This document shows, piece by piece, positions 18,640 through 61,386 of a stretch of 64,000 nt of DNA. The notes under the pieces are model-generated. The model saw only the letters and a program-made list of their open reading frames with translations. It had not been told where the DNA came from and did not search any database. The stretch covers positions 14,782,083 through 14,846,082 of the forward strand of contig OX030955.1 in the NCBI GenBank assembly GCA_943735955.1. The letters run 5' to 3'. How positions within the stretch are numbered: the first letter of the stretch is position 1; each line of letters opens with the position of its first letter. Both the position numbers and the translations under genes were made by a program. This stretch comes from Piscicola geometra (taxonomy: Eukaryota > Annelida > Clitellata > Hirudinida > Piscicolidae).

Positions 18640-19482
18640 ATAAATAATAATAATAACTGTCATTTTTGTATAGCGCCCGGGCACGCAACTGAAGCGCTTT
18701 CACTGCGTCGTAATGCAATAAAGAAATAAAAGTAATTATAATAGTAATGCTATGAAAAGGAAAGCAAAGAGTAGCATGGAGTAATTATTAAGAATGATAG
18801 GCTAAGTTAAAGTAATGAGTTTTCAGTTTGGCTTTGAAAGTCGAAAATTGGTTGATGCTTCGAAGTGCAGGTGGAAGGGCATTCCAAGTTGTTGCAGCTG
18901 CGTGACGGAAAGCTCTTTTTGAGATATTGTTTGTAGTGGATTCTTGGTTGAGGAGAAGAGATGAAGATGAACGCAGTTGTTTGTTTGATGTTTTTTAGTT
19001 ATGAGTTTGCTGAGATATGACGGTTTTGAAGTTTGAAGAATTTTGAATGTGTTGATGGCTATTTTAAAGGATATTCGAAAATCTATAGGAAGCCAGTGGA
19101 GTTTTATAAGATTATCATTTGATGACTGAACAAGGTGATGGCCTGGGTAATCACAGTTGAGTGTGATTCTAGCCGCCTTGTTTAAAACTGACTGTAGACG
19201 ATTTCTTTCTTGATTGGTGATATTATATAATAGCGAGTTACAGTAGTCAAGTCTGCTTAGTATTAGACATCGGGAAAGTGAGGCGGAGAGATCAGTAGTA
19301 ATGAATGGGTGTATGTGTTTGATTGCTTTGAGATGATAGTGTGATGATTGGATGATAGATGTGATGTGGTTTTTGAAAGTGAGTTTGCTGTCTAGGGTGA
19401 CTCCGAGTATTTTGAGAGTGTTATTGATGGGGATTTTATCTGAGTTGATGTTGACAGATGATATTGTGTTTAAACTATTTAA

Positions 19483-20511
19483 TTAATAAGGGGTGCCTAG
19501 TTTTATTATTTCTGATTTAGTGGTGTTAAACTGGAGATAGTTATTGAGGAACCAAGTTTCCATGGTTTGTATGCAAGATGTGAGGTTACTAGTAGCTTGG
19601 TTGGATGTATTAGGTGTGATGAATTGAAGAAGTTGTATATCATCAGCATATTTATGGTAGGTTATATTGAATAGGTTGACTATATTTGAGATAGGTGAGA
19701 TGTATGTGGTGAAAAGAAGCGGTCCAAGAACAGATCCTTGAGGAACGCCGTGTTGTATATTGGTTGGTGATGAGATGTGTGTACCTAATTTAACTTGATA
19801 ATGTCTATTTTCTAAATAAGATGACAGCCAGTTTAAAGCTGTTCCATCAACTCCAAATTCTTTATGAAGTCTGTTTATGAGGATGGAATGGCTGATGGTG
19901 TCGAAGGCTGCTGATAGGTCGAGTGATGCGAGGAGGGTGGTAATTTTTGAGTCGCATCCGTTGAAAATGTGGTCAGTTAGATGGAGTAGGGCTGTTTCTG
20001 TAGAGTGGTAAGATCTATAGGCTGATTGGTGACTGGGATAGTTTGGATTGGAGGTGATATGAGGTTGTAGTTGTTTTAATACGGCCCTTTCCATAGTTTT
20101 TGATATGGTGGACAGGTTGGAAATAGGTCGATAATTTTCTGGATTGGTTGTGTCGAAGTTGGCTTTCTTTAATATTGGTGTAATTTGGGCTGCTTTGAAA
20201 GTAGATGGAAAACATCCTTCTTGGAAAGATAAGTTGACGAGCTGTGAGATGGCTTTTGACAATATTGAGCTACATTGTCTTATAACTTGGTGAGGAAAAG
20301 GATCTATGGGCGATGTCTTCGTGCATGTAGCATGAATAATTTGTAATATATCTTCAGATGTTGTTGGTTTAAAGTTAGATATGGGGTCAATGATGTTTTT
20401 TCTATGAGTGTGTGTGAACTGTTCGTTTTGAGGTTGTGATAGGAGATTATCAATATTCTTATGAATATTTTCAATTTTGCTGCTGAAAAAGTTGTTGAAG
20501 ATGGAAGCCAT
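19483..20511 (-). pseudogene. LINE ORF, reverse-transcriptase half
   Basis: RT motifs in order: KANFDTTNPENYRPISNLST, LDLSAAFDTISHS, GVPQGSVLGPLLF, YADDIQLL. The frame is open upstream to the TAG near 20821, so the start given here is arbitrary. Confidence 0.9.
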
Positions 20512-20820
20512 GTTTGTATTGCTTGAGTTGTTGGATGGATCATTTTTTTGCCGGTGTAATAGTTTATTTAGATTGTGCCATAGAGTACGTGGGTTATTGG
20601 ATAAATCTATTTCCGTTTTACTTATTTCTATTCTTGATTTGATAATTGCTTCTCTTATTGATGCTTTAGTTTTATTATATAGATGTTTATTAGATGATGA
20701 AGGATCTTTGAAATAAGTTTTCTCAGCTTTCCTTCTATGTCTTTTGGCTCTAATTATCTCCAGTGAAATTTTGTAGCGATTTTGGTGTGATCGTCGTATG
20801 ACTTTTGTTTGTAGTGGCGC

Positions 20821-22170
20821 CTACTTATCTAATAGTTTGAGGATGACATTGTTTATGTGTTCGACGTATTGGTCTGTAGTGCAACTCTTGCAATCTAATA
20901 TAGAAGATGATTTGAGGTCAATATTGAAATTGATCCAGTCTATTTTTTTGATCCTACGGTATTTAATTATGGTGCTGATAGGAATTGGCTTTATTAATGA
21001 TAGGGTAGATGAAATGAGATGATGATCTGAAAATAGTATTGGATGTATAGAATGATAAGTGATGATACTAGATGCGTTGATGCAGGTTATGAGTAGGTCC
21101 AGTGTATTGCCGTTTTCGTGAGTTGGTGCGTTTATGTGCTGATATAGGTTATATTCGTCGATGATATTTTGGAGCTTTTCATTAATTAGTGTGGTAGAGT
21201 TAGAAGTATGAGGAGCGTTAAAATCTCCACACAGGATTAAATTAGAATTTAGGGAGGTTAATGAATCGATGACTTGGGAGAATTGTATGATGAAATTAGT
21301 GAGTGAGTTATTAGGTGGCCTATAAATAATGACTATGTGTAAAGGAGTTTGTGTATTAGTTAGTTTGATTATAAGATATTCATAATCTGGGGTTACTGCT
21401 GTTTTGACTACGGTGCACTTTATGGTGGCCTTATGTATGAAGGCTAGGCCGCCTCCCCTTTTGCCTTCATAAGTGCCCCTGTGACTGTGTGTTACGGAAT
21501 ACCCTGGTGGTGCTGGGTCATTCTTGATCGCTGTCGGAGCGTCTGAGGGCATCCATGTTTCTGTAAGACATAACATGTCTAGTTTATAGTCATTGATTAA
21601 GTCATGTAACAGGCCAGCTTTTTTAACGGCAGACCTGGTGTTTAAAGAACCCAGTTTTAGTTGATTTAAACTATTTATTTTATTATTTAAACATGCTGTT
21701 TTTTGTGTTAGTGAAAATTTTGAAGATTTTGAAGAGTTTGGTAGAGATGTATACGAGTTTGGCGGAGATATAGAGGAGTTTGATGGAGATTTAGCTAAGT
21801 TTGTTGGAGATATAGAGGAGTTTGATGGAGATTTAGCTAAGTTTGTTGGAGATATAGAGGAGTTTGATGGAGATTTAGCTAAGTTTGTTGGAGATTTATA
21901 TGAATTTGAGTTTGATTTTGGTTTCCAGATTTTGCTGATGAATAATGTGTTTCGTAACTTTTTGTAGACTCGAGTGGTGATTTGAGAACAGATTTCAAGA
22001 AGTTGTGATGATGAGTAGGCTAATCTAGATGAAGTCATAGTTTGTATAATCTGATTAAATTTGATTAAGATCAAAGAGATATTTGGTAGATAGGTTAGAA
22101 CGAGATTTTGGTAGACAGGTTGGAAGCAGCGAGAATGAAAGAAAGTTAGGAAATATTTAGACTTAGCCAA
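20821..22170 (-). pseudogene. LINE ORF, endonuclease half
   Basis: 449 codons: low-complexity N-terminus with 14-residue Ser/Pro/Asn repeats, then an exonuclease-endonuclease-phosphatase domain (RGGGLAF, IIYRPPNNS, CGDFNAP, SDHHLISS). It stops at an in-frame TAG; the same frame then continues into the reverse transcriptase. Confidence 0.88.
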
Positions 22171-22200
22171 ATTATAAGTAAAATAAAAACATATAATAAA

Positions 22201-22592
22201 TTTGAAAAAGTTAATGTTGAAGAGTAATTAATAGTAAGTTACGACGAGTGAGGAAACACGCCATGTTGTTAGCATAGACATGAGATATTTAAGATTATTT
22301 TCTTCACAAAGTTCACTCATTTCAAATTATTTTCTTAAATGTTTCAAAAGTGGCTTCATTTTATCGATTTAAATGGTTTTGTAGTTTAGAAAAGTAATTA
22401 ACTTGGAAGGCCAAATGTGTTGAAGCATAAACCTGAATCTATTCAGAAATATAGAAAATCCGTTTTCGAGTTACTTTTATTAGTTTTTAGGGAAACATAA
22501 ACATAATTATAAAATTAGAAAATGTGTATTTAACACATGACGTATGCTTTCTTTCGTGTGCAGTTAACCTACAACCTGTGATTTCTTTCTGT
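22201..22592. other. AT-rich flank of the LINE and hAT copy
   Basis: Nothing recognised. Confidence 0.4.
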
Positions 22593-22600
22593 GTGCAGTT

Positions 22601-24104
22601 TAGAGGTGGGACCGGGTACCCACGGGACTCCCGCGGGAACGGGAATGAAAATTAATTTCGGGACGGGAAAAGTTGGGAACCGGGAATAGGTTTTCGGGAC
22701 GGGAACGGAAATCAACATTTAAATCGCAAACGGGAAAAGACGGGAACGGGAATCAACTTTTAAATCAGAAACGGGAAAAACGGGAATAACAGTTATTGGG
22801 ATTGGATTCTTTAACAATGATTTTTCAGCAAACTTCTGAGTATGGAAATCTTTATTTAATCGATACTCCGTAATTAAAATAAGTATTAAATGCAATAGAA
22901 ATGTATAACGAAGCCACCATTGCTAATGTCGAAATCTCCAACACTACAACATTTGAAGTTGTTATGGTGAGTCCAAAGATTTAGGGAGATTAGAACAAAT
23001 GGGTAATGATGAAAACTTTTCAGATGAAATCAAAATGGTCAGTTATATTATTTTAATTTTATTTCGACAAAAGAAAAAATTGCCACTGATCTTATTCATA
23101 TGACAGCATGTCTGTTGCATCCCCAGTATGAAAGAATAATAGGAAAAAAGTTTAGGATAGAAAAGAAATAAATACCAAGACTTTCATTAGAGAAAATTTA
23201 ATTCTATTTTGTACAAGTGCCGTTGAGAAAAAAACAATTGATGGTTATCTAGACTTATTATGTTTGTTTTTATAACGTAAAAACTATAATAAAATTATTA
23301 TACTATCAAATTATACGAATGATTTTATATTTGCAGTTGTGGAGAATAAAAATGTTGTCAAAAAACATATTTCTAACATTATTGAAGAATTAATAATAAT
23401 GAACGAAGAAAAAAATTCAGAAGAGGACGAATTGTACAAATATTCACAATTACGTCCCAAAAAATTTGAAGATTATAAAGTTGTGTTTATTTCATTAGAG
23501 TAAAATGAGCAATTTTAAAATACTACAAAAAGTAGCCAAAATTCTGTTTAGTATATCTGCAAGTTATATGTGAACGGAATTTTTCAATATGTGGTCGTTT
23601 AACTTCAGAACCAAAATCATCTTATTTGAAAGCTGAAACTCTTAACGGTTTAACCCGTGTGAAAAGCAATAAAGACTTGATTGAATTATTCAAAAAAAAT
23701 GACTAACTTCAATACTTTCATTTTAATAAATATTTGAAATTTAAATCGTTTTTTCAAAATGGTATTAAAATAAATATTCTTTGATTTTCAAATAATAAAT
23801 TTTAAGAAATGTTAAAACTAGCAAGTTTGGGACCAGTGAAAACGGCAGCGAAAATGAATAAACAAACAAAAAAGTTTCGGGAACAGGTCGGGACCGGAAA
23901 TCAAGTTGCGGGATCGGGACGGGACGGTAATCAAAATTCTGATGTCTCATCGGGAACGGGATGGGACGGGAAAACAAATTTCGGGAACGGGACGGGACGG
24001 GAATCAAAATTCTGATGTCTCATCGGGAACGGGACGGGACGGGACAACAAATTTCGGAAACGGGACTTGACCGGGAATGAAAAATCGTCCATGTCCGACC
24101 TCTA
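22601..24104 (+). mobile_element. hAT transposon with GGGACGGGAAC subterminal arrays
   Basis: It is flanked by perfect 8-bp duplications GTGCAGTT (22593-22600 and 24105-24112). The ends start TAGAGGTGGGAC and, reversed, TAGAGGTCGGAC. Both subterminal regions hold dozens of CGGGACGGGAA motifs. Near the 3' end the plus strand encodes a hAT dimerisation remnant (ICERNFSICGRLTSEPKSSY). The rest of the transposase is decayed. A second, inverted copy is at 46255-47130. Confidence 0.92.
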
Positions 24105-24112
24105 GTGCAGTT

Positions 24113-24600
24113 CCCCTAAAACCAATTTTATTGACTAATTGATTGATGGCTTGAATTTATATATTGCTTTCTATTTGTTAAACTGTAAAATTAATTAAAT
24201 AGAGTATTCAAAAAAAATGAATTAAACTAACATAAATTTAATTATTCAAAACTCACTAAGATAACATACAATTCCTTTTTAAAAAGGAATCTATAATAAC
24301 GAGCGCGGCTTTTTTAAAATTTTACTGCATTGATGATAATCCATTTTGAAGAACCAGTATTTTAAAGGTGTTAAAGTTTTTTATATTTACATAGTTTGAC
24401 AATTAATATGTGTTTAAAAAATGTATAATTTGATTTTCAAAAGCATGTCTTTCATCAATGATGAAAGACATGTAGTTACTACATGCATCGCCTTGTTTTT
24501 CTGGGTCATTTAACTGTTAAACTTTAACATTAGTAACACACCTATCTCAAATAGATAATTCAAAAATTGAAAAGCTTAATTTAAAGTTTAAACCTTCAGA
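24113..24600. other. AT-rich upstream region of the E2F gene
   Basis: No TATA or other promoter signal stands out. CTTCAG immediately before the start codon could be a 3' splice site, which would mean an upstream non-coding exon. Confidence 0.35.
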
Positions 24601-36651
<12,051 letters not shown>

Positions 36652-37418
36652 TTGTGAGGCCTGCTTTGAAGCGGCCTACTTGCTTGTTCCCTCTCAAGCT
36701 GCGGTGCTCCGACTGCCTTCTTGACTGAGGCCACGTGTTGTTGCTTTCCTTGTTTATTATTTATGTTATTATTTAATTTATTGTTTTTGTTTATTATTTA
36801 TCTTTTAAATTTAATTTTTTTTCCAAAGATTACTGATTTGTTAACCAATTGCTGATTGTATAGAGGGCTGTTGATTCTCTCGCTCAAACATTCAATCCTT
36901 CGTGTCCACGCCCTCATTCAATGCTTTCCTATTTGCTCTGCAGCACTGCCTGGTGCTGTGGCATGAGGCATCCTCTTGATGATGATGATGATGATCTTCC
37001 GTGCATACGATTAAATGCTTTCTTGTGGCGCCTCATTGCCTCAAAAGAGCTCAACGTTCACTTTTAACCTTTCGCTAATGCACCTGCGATTGAACGATTT
37101 TTATTTTTTGAGATTCGGTGCGAATTTGTATCAAGTCATTTAAACATAGTTGTGTGTGTGTGCGATTGCGTATGTGAGTTTGTTCATGTGCACTTGCGTG
37201 TGTGATAGAAGCAATTGCAAGTATGCTTCAAGAGAGCAAATGCAGTGTTCTCCTGCTGTGTGTTTTTGACTCTTTAGCGAAGTTAACGATTCGGAATTTT
37301 TTTACTTTGTTGATATTTTATTAAAATGAAATTTGTAAATTAATTTAACAATTCAAAATATAATTTCCGTTAAAAGCATAGCACAGCGTCTTTTTGAATG
37401 TGCAACAACCCTATAACG
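36652..37418. other. Converging 3' ends of E2F and IRAG-like genes
   Basis: It holds the 3' UTRs of both genes. A short GATGAT run and a weak TG run occur; AATAAA is not evident near either stop. Confidence 0.5.
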
Positions 37419-57235
<19,817 letters not shown>

Positions 57236-57344
57236 CTGATGAAGTCGTGATTTAGTGGAAATATATTTATATATTATTTAATTATTGACAAAAAGTTCAT
57301 ATTTTAAAATTTTGATAATATTGTTGGTGAGAGTATATACCCAC

Positions 57345-57372
57345 CTTCGTTGCTGCCGTCGACATTTCCTTC
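57345..57372 (-). CDS. Possible small IRAG-like exon
   Basis: 28 nt between CTTCAG and GTGGGT that join in phase to the next exon (KEMSTAATK). Too short to be sure. Confidence 0.35.
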
Positions 57373-57380
57373 CTGAAGAC

Positions 57381-59292
57381 AGTAGGTTGCAAGTAAGTAT
57401 TAGCAACCCTAATCGACTTATGCTAATGAGCAAAAGTGACGTTTTACAGTAAAATTATAGAAAAGTCTTAAAATTTAAGTTATGCATAATTCTATCGAAA
57501 TAAAAAAGCAAGTGCATGAAAGACAATTTCATTATCTTTTAAATGAGTATTTTATAAATAAATTATATATTATGTAAGCTTTCAAATAAAAGGATTTTAA
57601 TCAAAATATCCCTTGAATCTAGTGTAACAGTAAAAAGCTATAATTTAGGGACTGCTACTTTTTATACGTACTTATTCATTTCTTATTTCGCTAACAAAAA
57701 AATTACGTATAATATTGAATTATACATAATTAGATTCGTCTTTAAATAATCTATTATTATATTTTTCTTAAGTTGAATAAATATTAAGTGAGAAGCCAGA
57801 AAACTCGAGGCAAAGCTCTAAATTTAGTAATTCGGGAATCAAAAAAGATAGTTTTTACTTAAGAAAGTTATTGAAAAAGTTTAAGTTATACTCAATAAAA
57901 TTCTGTGAAAAAAGTTGTGAAAAAACATTTTTTAAGTATACGAAATAGATTTTAAAGTGTACATGCTTTCGACTTAACACAAAATTGTTAAGTTATTAAA
58001 TTAAAATACGTATAACTTTTTTTTAAACAAACAAATTAAAATTTGGTTAACGTATTTAAAATCAGTAAATCAAAATCTACAATTTGAGCGTTTCAATTTT
58101 GAAAAAGTATATAATAATTAATAAGAATAAACTACTGTAAAGGTTGATTTCTTCCATAAGTGAAGCTTTTAAAATGTTAATAACTTTGTCATTTTGAAAG
58201 ATATAGTTCTTTTAACTATTAATTCTGATTCCTTGTATCAAATTAAATAAAACTAGTGATTTTCAACAATATAAGAAGAAAAAAACAAAAGTTATGACAA
58301 AAAAACAATATTTCTGTTTTGTGAGGGGGCCGTGAATTGCTTATAGATTATGACGTAAAAACGGTACAAAAAATGTGCTTTTTAAATTTTAAAATAGGTA
58401 TAACTTTTTTTTAAACAAACTAATTAAAATTTGGTTAACGTATTTAAAATCAGTAAATCAAAATCTACAATTTGAGCGTTTCAATTTTAAAAAATGAACA
58501 TGTTTTAAAAATCGATTGGGGTTGCTATAAGTATCGTATATGTACCGTTAGCAATGCCGGTAGACGTTATGTTAATGAGCTAAAAGTGGGTTTTTTCAGA
58601 AAACGTCATTTTTAACATGTAAAGTACCTTTATTTAAGTAACGATATTTTGAAACTAAATAAAATTATTATTAAAAAATAGATAATGCAATAACCTTTTT
58701 AATGCATTTAATTTCTATAATTTGTTTTACTTTTTTTATCTAAAATTAAACGATTCAAACAATGAGTATACGATTTCAGGAAATGCTGTTAAACAACGGC
58801 ACCTCGTATACCTTTTCATTTAATAATTACGCTAGTGAAGGAATTTATTGATTTAAAAAAATGATACATTTTAAAATTAAAAATTGAATTGTCTACATTT
58901 TGTGATATGAAGCTAATCTGTAAGTTGAAATCAACTCTCACAAATTTCGTTTTAGTTGTAAACCCCGCATAACATCTACAAAATAAAATATTTTTTAAAG
59001 AAGCACCTTTTTATGAAAATGTATGTTATATATCTTTTGAATAAAATAAAAAAAAATTCATTTAATTAATTAAATCATTTACCTTTTAATTTATTACTTT
59101 TGGACATACCATGACATTTAAATTTAAAAAGCCACCGCTTGCGCAACGTTGTCTTTCCTTTAGTAACTAAGTAACTAAAGTAAACTAAAGTTTACTCTTT
59201 TAGATCTACGAGTTTGAAACTCTTTAAATATTTTAGTTAAAATGAATTCTAATCCATAAAAATGCGATTAGTTATTTTAAAATGCGATATAC
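57381..59292. other. AT-rich mosaic repeat region
   Basis: It begins GTAGGTTGCAAGTAAGTAT, also found as a palindrome at 63612. A ~110-bp block (AATTAAAATTTGGTTAACGT, AATCAAAATCTACAATTTGA) is directly duplicated at about 58000-58105 and 58395-58500. No coding. Confidence 0.5.
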
Positions 59293-59300
59293 AGAACTTA

Positions 59301-60477
59301 GGCAAAACTGCTCTGTAATCCCTTAATTTATTCACAACTATTAGACTCCTCCCACTTTGAAATGACCCAGTTTTATTTTGTATACAGTGTTTTTGGTTAT
59401 ATATCTTTTTTAGGTCTGCTAGCACATTTTATACATTCTGAACAATTATGGCTTTTCCACTTGTACACGGTATTTATTCAGTGGAATTAACAATTTTATT
59501 AGATAATGTAGAAAAAGCAATCATATGGGCAAAAGAACATGGGTTGCTAAGCCGAACTAAAACTTGTTTGTGCGGAGCACAAATGGATTTCTCCCGAAAG
59601 ACAAGTTTGTCAGACAGCTTTGTGTGGCGATGCACCATTCAAACGTGTCGTCGCAATTTATCCATCAGAAAAGGAAGTTTTTTCGAGAAGTCGAGACTCC
59701 CCTTGTCTAAATGCATTTTAGTAAGTATTTTTTTATATTAATAAAATGTAAATTATGCATAGTTGGTGTCATGTAAAAGCATGTTCCAGTTGATTTATTG
59801 AATTCTTTTTTATTCAGATTTTGTTTTACTGGTCATTAAATGACGTTAGTCAGGAGACACTGAGTATGATGTTGAAGCTGGGGGGGACTCACACTCTTCC
59901 AAACTGGTTTAACATGCTCAGAGATCTTTGTATGTACTGGGTGAGAGATCACCCTGTGCGTATTGGAGGTCCTGGGCATGTTGTCCAGATTGATGAGAGT
60001 GTGATCTCGGCCTCCATTTATTATTTTAGTATAAGTTTAATTTATTTTAGTATTAATAAAACTTTTTTTAAAAATTCTCATCATAAATAAGTTTAATTTG
60101 TTTTGGTATTAATAAAAACCAAAAATGTTCATTTTCTCATCATAATTTATTTTAGTATTAATAAAAACTAAATATGTGAAATGTATTTATATTAGTATTT
60201 ATTAAAACATTATTTATTTATCTATATATTTTATCTAAACACTTTCGAAAAAATATATTTTCTAAACCTGTCAAAGTGTTATTAAAATAATTAAAACAGA
60301 CAAAATGCAGTTATTATTTTTAAATAAGTTTACATGAATTCTTTGTAAAAATTCAGTATTTAAATGCGTTTATTAATTTTACTTTTAATTTTACTTTTTA
60401 ACTAGGTTATCAACAAAAATAGTAGGAGGAGTCTAATAGTTGTGAATAAATTAAGGGATTAGAGAGCAGTTTTACCC
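59301..60477 (+). mobile_element. Merlin-type DNA transposon, internally deleted
   Basis: Flanked by perfect 8-bp duplications AGAACTTA (59293-59300, 60478-60485). The terminal inverted repeats are about 60 bp (GGCAAAACTGCTCTGTAATC on the left; reversed right end GGGTAAAACTGCTCTCTAAT). It encodes the first half of an IS1595-like transposase; the rest is replaced by AT-rich sequence, so it is non-autonomous. Confidence 0.92.
59448..60020 (+). pseudogene. Merlin (IS1595-like) transposase, N-terminal half, one intron
   Basis: Exon 59448-59720, intron with GTAAGT and TTTATTCAG, exon from 59818. A zinc-ribbon-like part (CLCGAQMDF, VWRCTIQTCRRNLSIRKGSF) is followed by the start of the DDE domain (RIGGPGHVVQIDESVIS, first catalytic Asp). 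After that the homology ends. The family length is about 270-330 residues; about 160 remain. Confidence 0.85.
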
Positions 60478-60485
60478 AGAACTTA

Positions 60486-61386
60486 TACCATCTTTAAATT
60501 TTAAAAGTTTCACCAGCAAAAGAAGTTTTAGAACTATATAAATACAAACTGAAATAGTGGCTGGAACAGACACTGACTAGAAAAAAATGAATTTTAATTA
60601 ATAAAAGTTCAAAACAAAATAAAAAATTTATTGGTACGTAAATCTCTGAGTTTGAGTTAAGAAACGAAAGGGTCATTATTCTGTTTAAAATGTTACAAAA
60701 TATATAAAAGGCACAAAAGTTTATATTAGTTTTCATTTTTTATTCTTTATCCAAAAAGCTTTTTTCAGAGTCACTCAATCCCAAAAAAGGTTATTATTAA
60801 GAAGTCCATGCTTTTACAGACTCGAATGTTGTTGACAACTCTTAATGTTGAATAAACTGTCTTAAAAACTGTGTTTGAAAACTTAAATTTTTTTCTAAAT
60901 TTTAATACAAATTTTTAAAAATAAAATTAATTAACTTTTATTACATACATATTGCAAGTTTAGACTCAATAAACGTTTATTAGTGCAAAAAGATACTTTT
61001 TTCTTTATATAATGTCTTTCAAAACGCTATAACTTATGTTTTTTTGAAGATAAATACTTTTTTTTTTAAATGCTTTGTTTCTTTTTAGAAAATACATATA
61101 CATGAAAAGTTTGAATAAATTAAATTATTTAAAACTCAAGTTATAGTACAAAATAGTACTTTTATGCCTTCCACACGGGTCCGTGCGCACCGCCTATATT
61201 TTTAACGTTATGCAATGGTAACTCGATGCATGAAAAGTTAGCATTAAAAGTGACATAACTTCTAAACGGGTCAAAATTAAATAGAAACATTTAACGGCAT
61301 TCAATTTTTTTTATCCTATTCTAATTTTTGAATATTTTTTTATAAATATTAATAAGGTTTGAAAAATCGACCGGCATTGCTAACCC
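60486..61386. other. AT-rich sequence
   Basis: No gene. It is part of the repeat mosaic bounded by the GTAGGTTGCAAGTAAGTAT ends. Confidence 0.4.

Larger units (their letters stand above)
18640..22200 (-). mobile_element. L2-like LINE, nearly full length
   Basis: One frame on the minus strand runs from 22170 to 19483 with a single internal TAG near 20821. It has a short N-terminal region with three 42-bp repeats (SPTNLAKSPSNSSI), an endonuclease domain (LCLTETWMPSD, LILCGDFNAPHTS, FSDHHLIS) and a reverse transcriptase (SLDLSAAFDTISHSILINRL, HGVPQGSVLGPLLF, YHKYADDIQLL). A TAA at 19483 is followed by the usual C-terminal tail (DYCNSLLYN, KLHWLPIDFR). The 3' end is GCGCTATACAAAAATGACAG then (TTA)n. 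The YADD and endonuclease residues are intact, so it was probably mobile recently. Confidence 0.92.
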
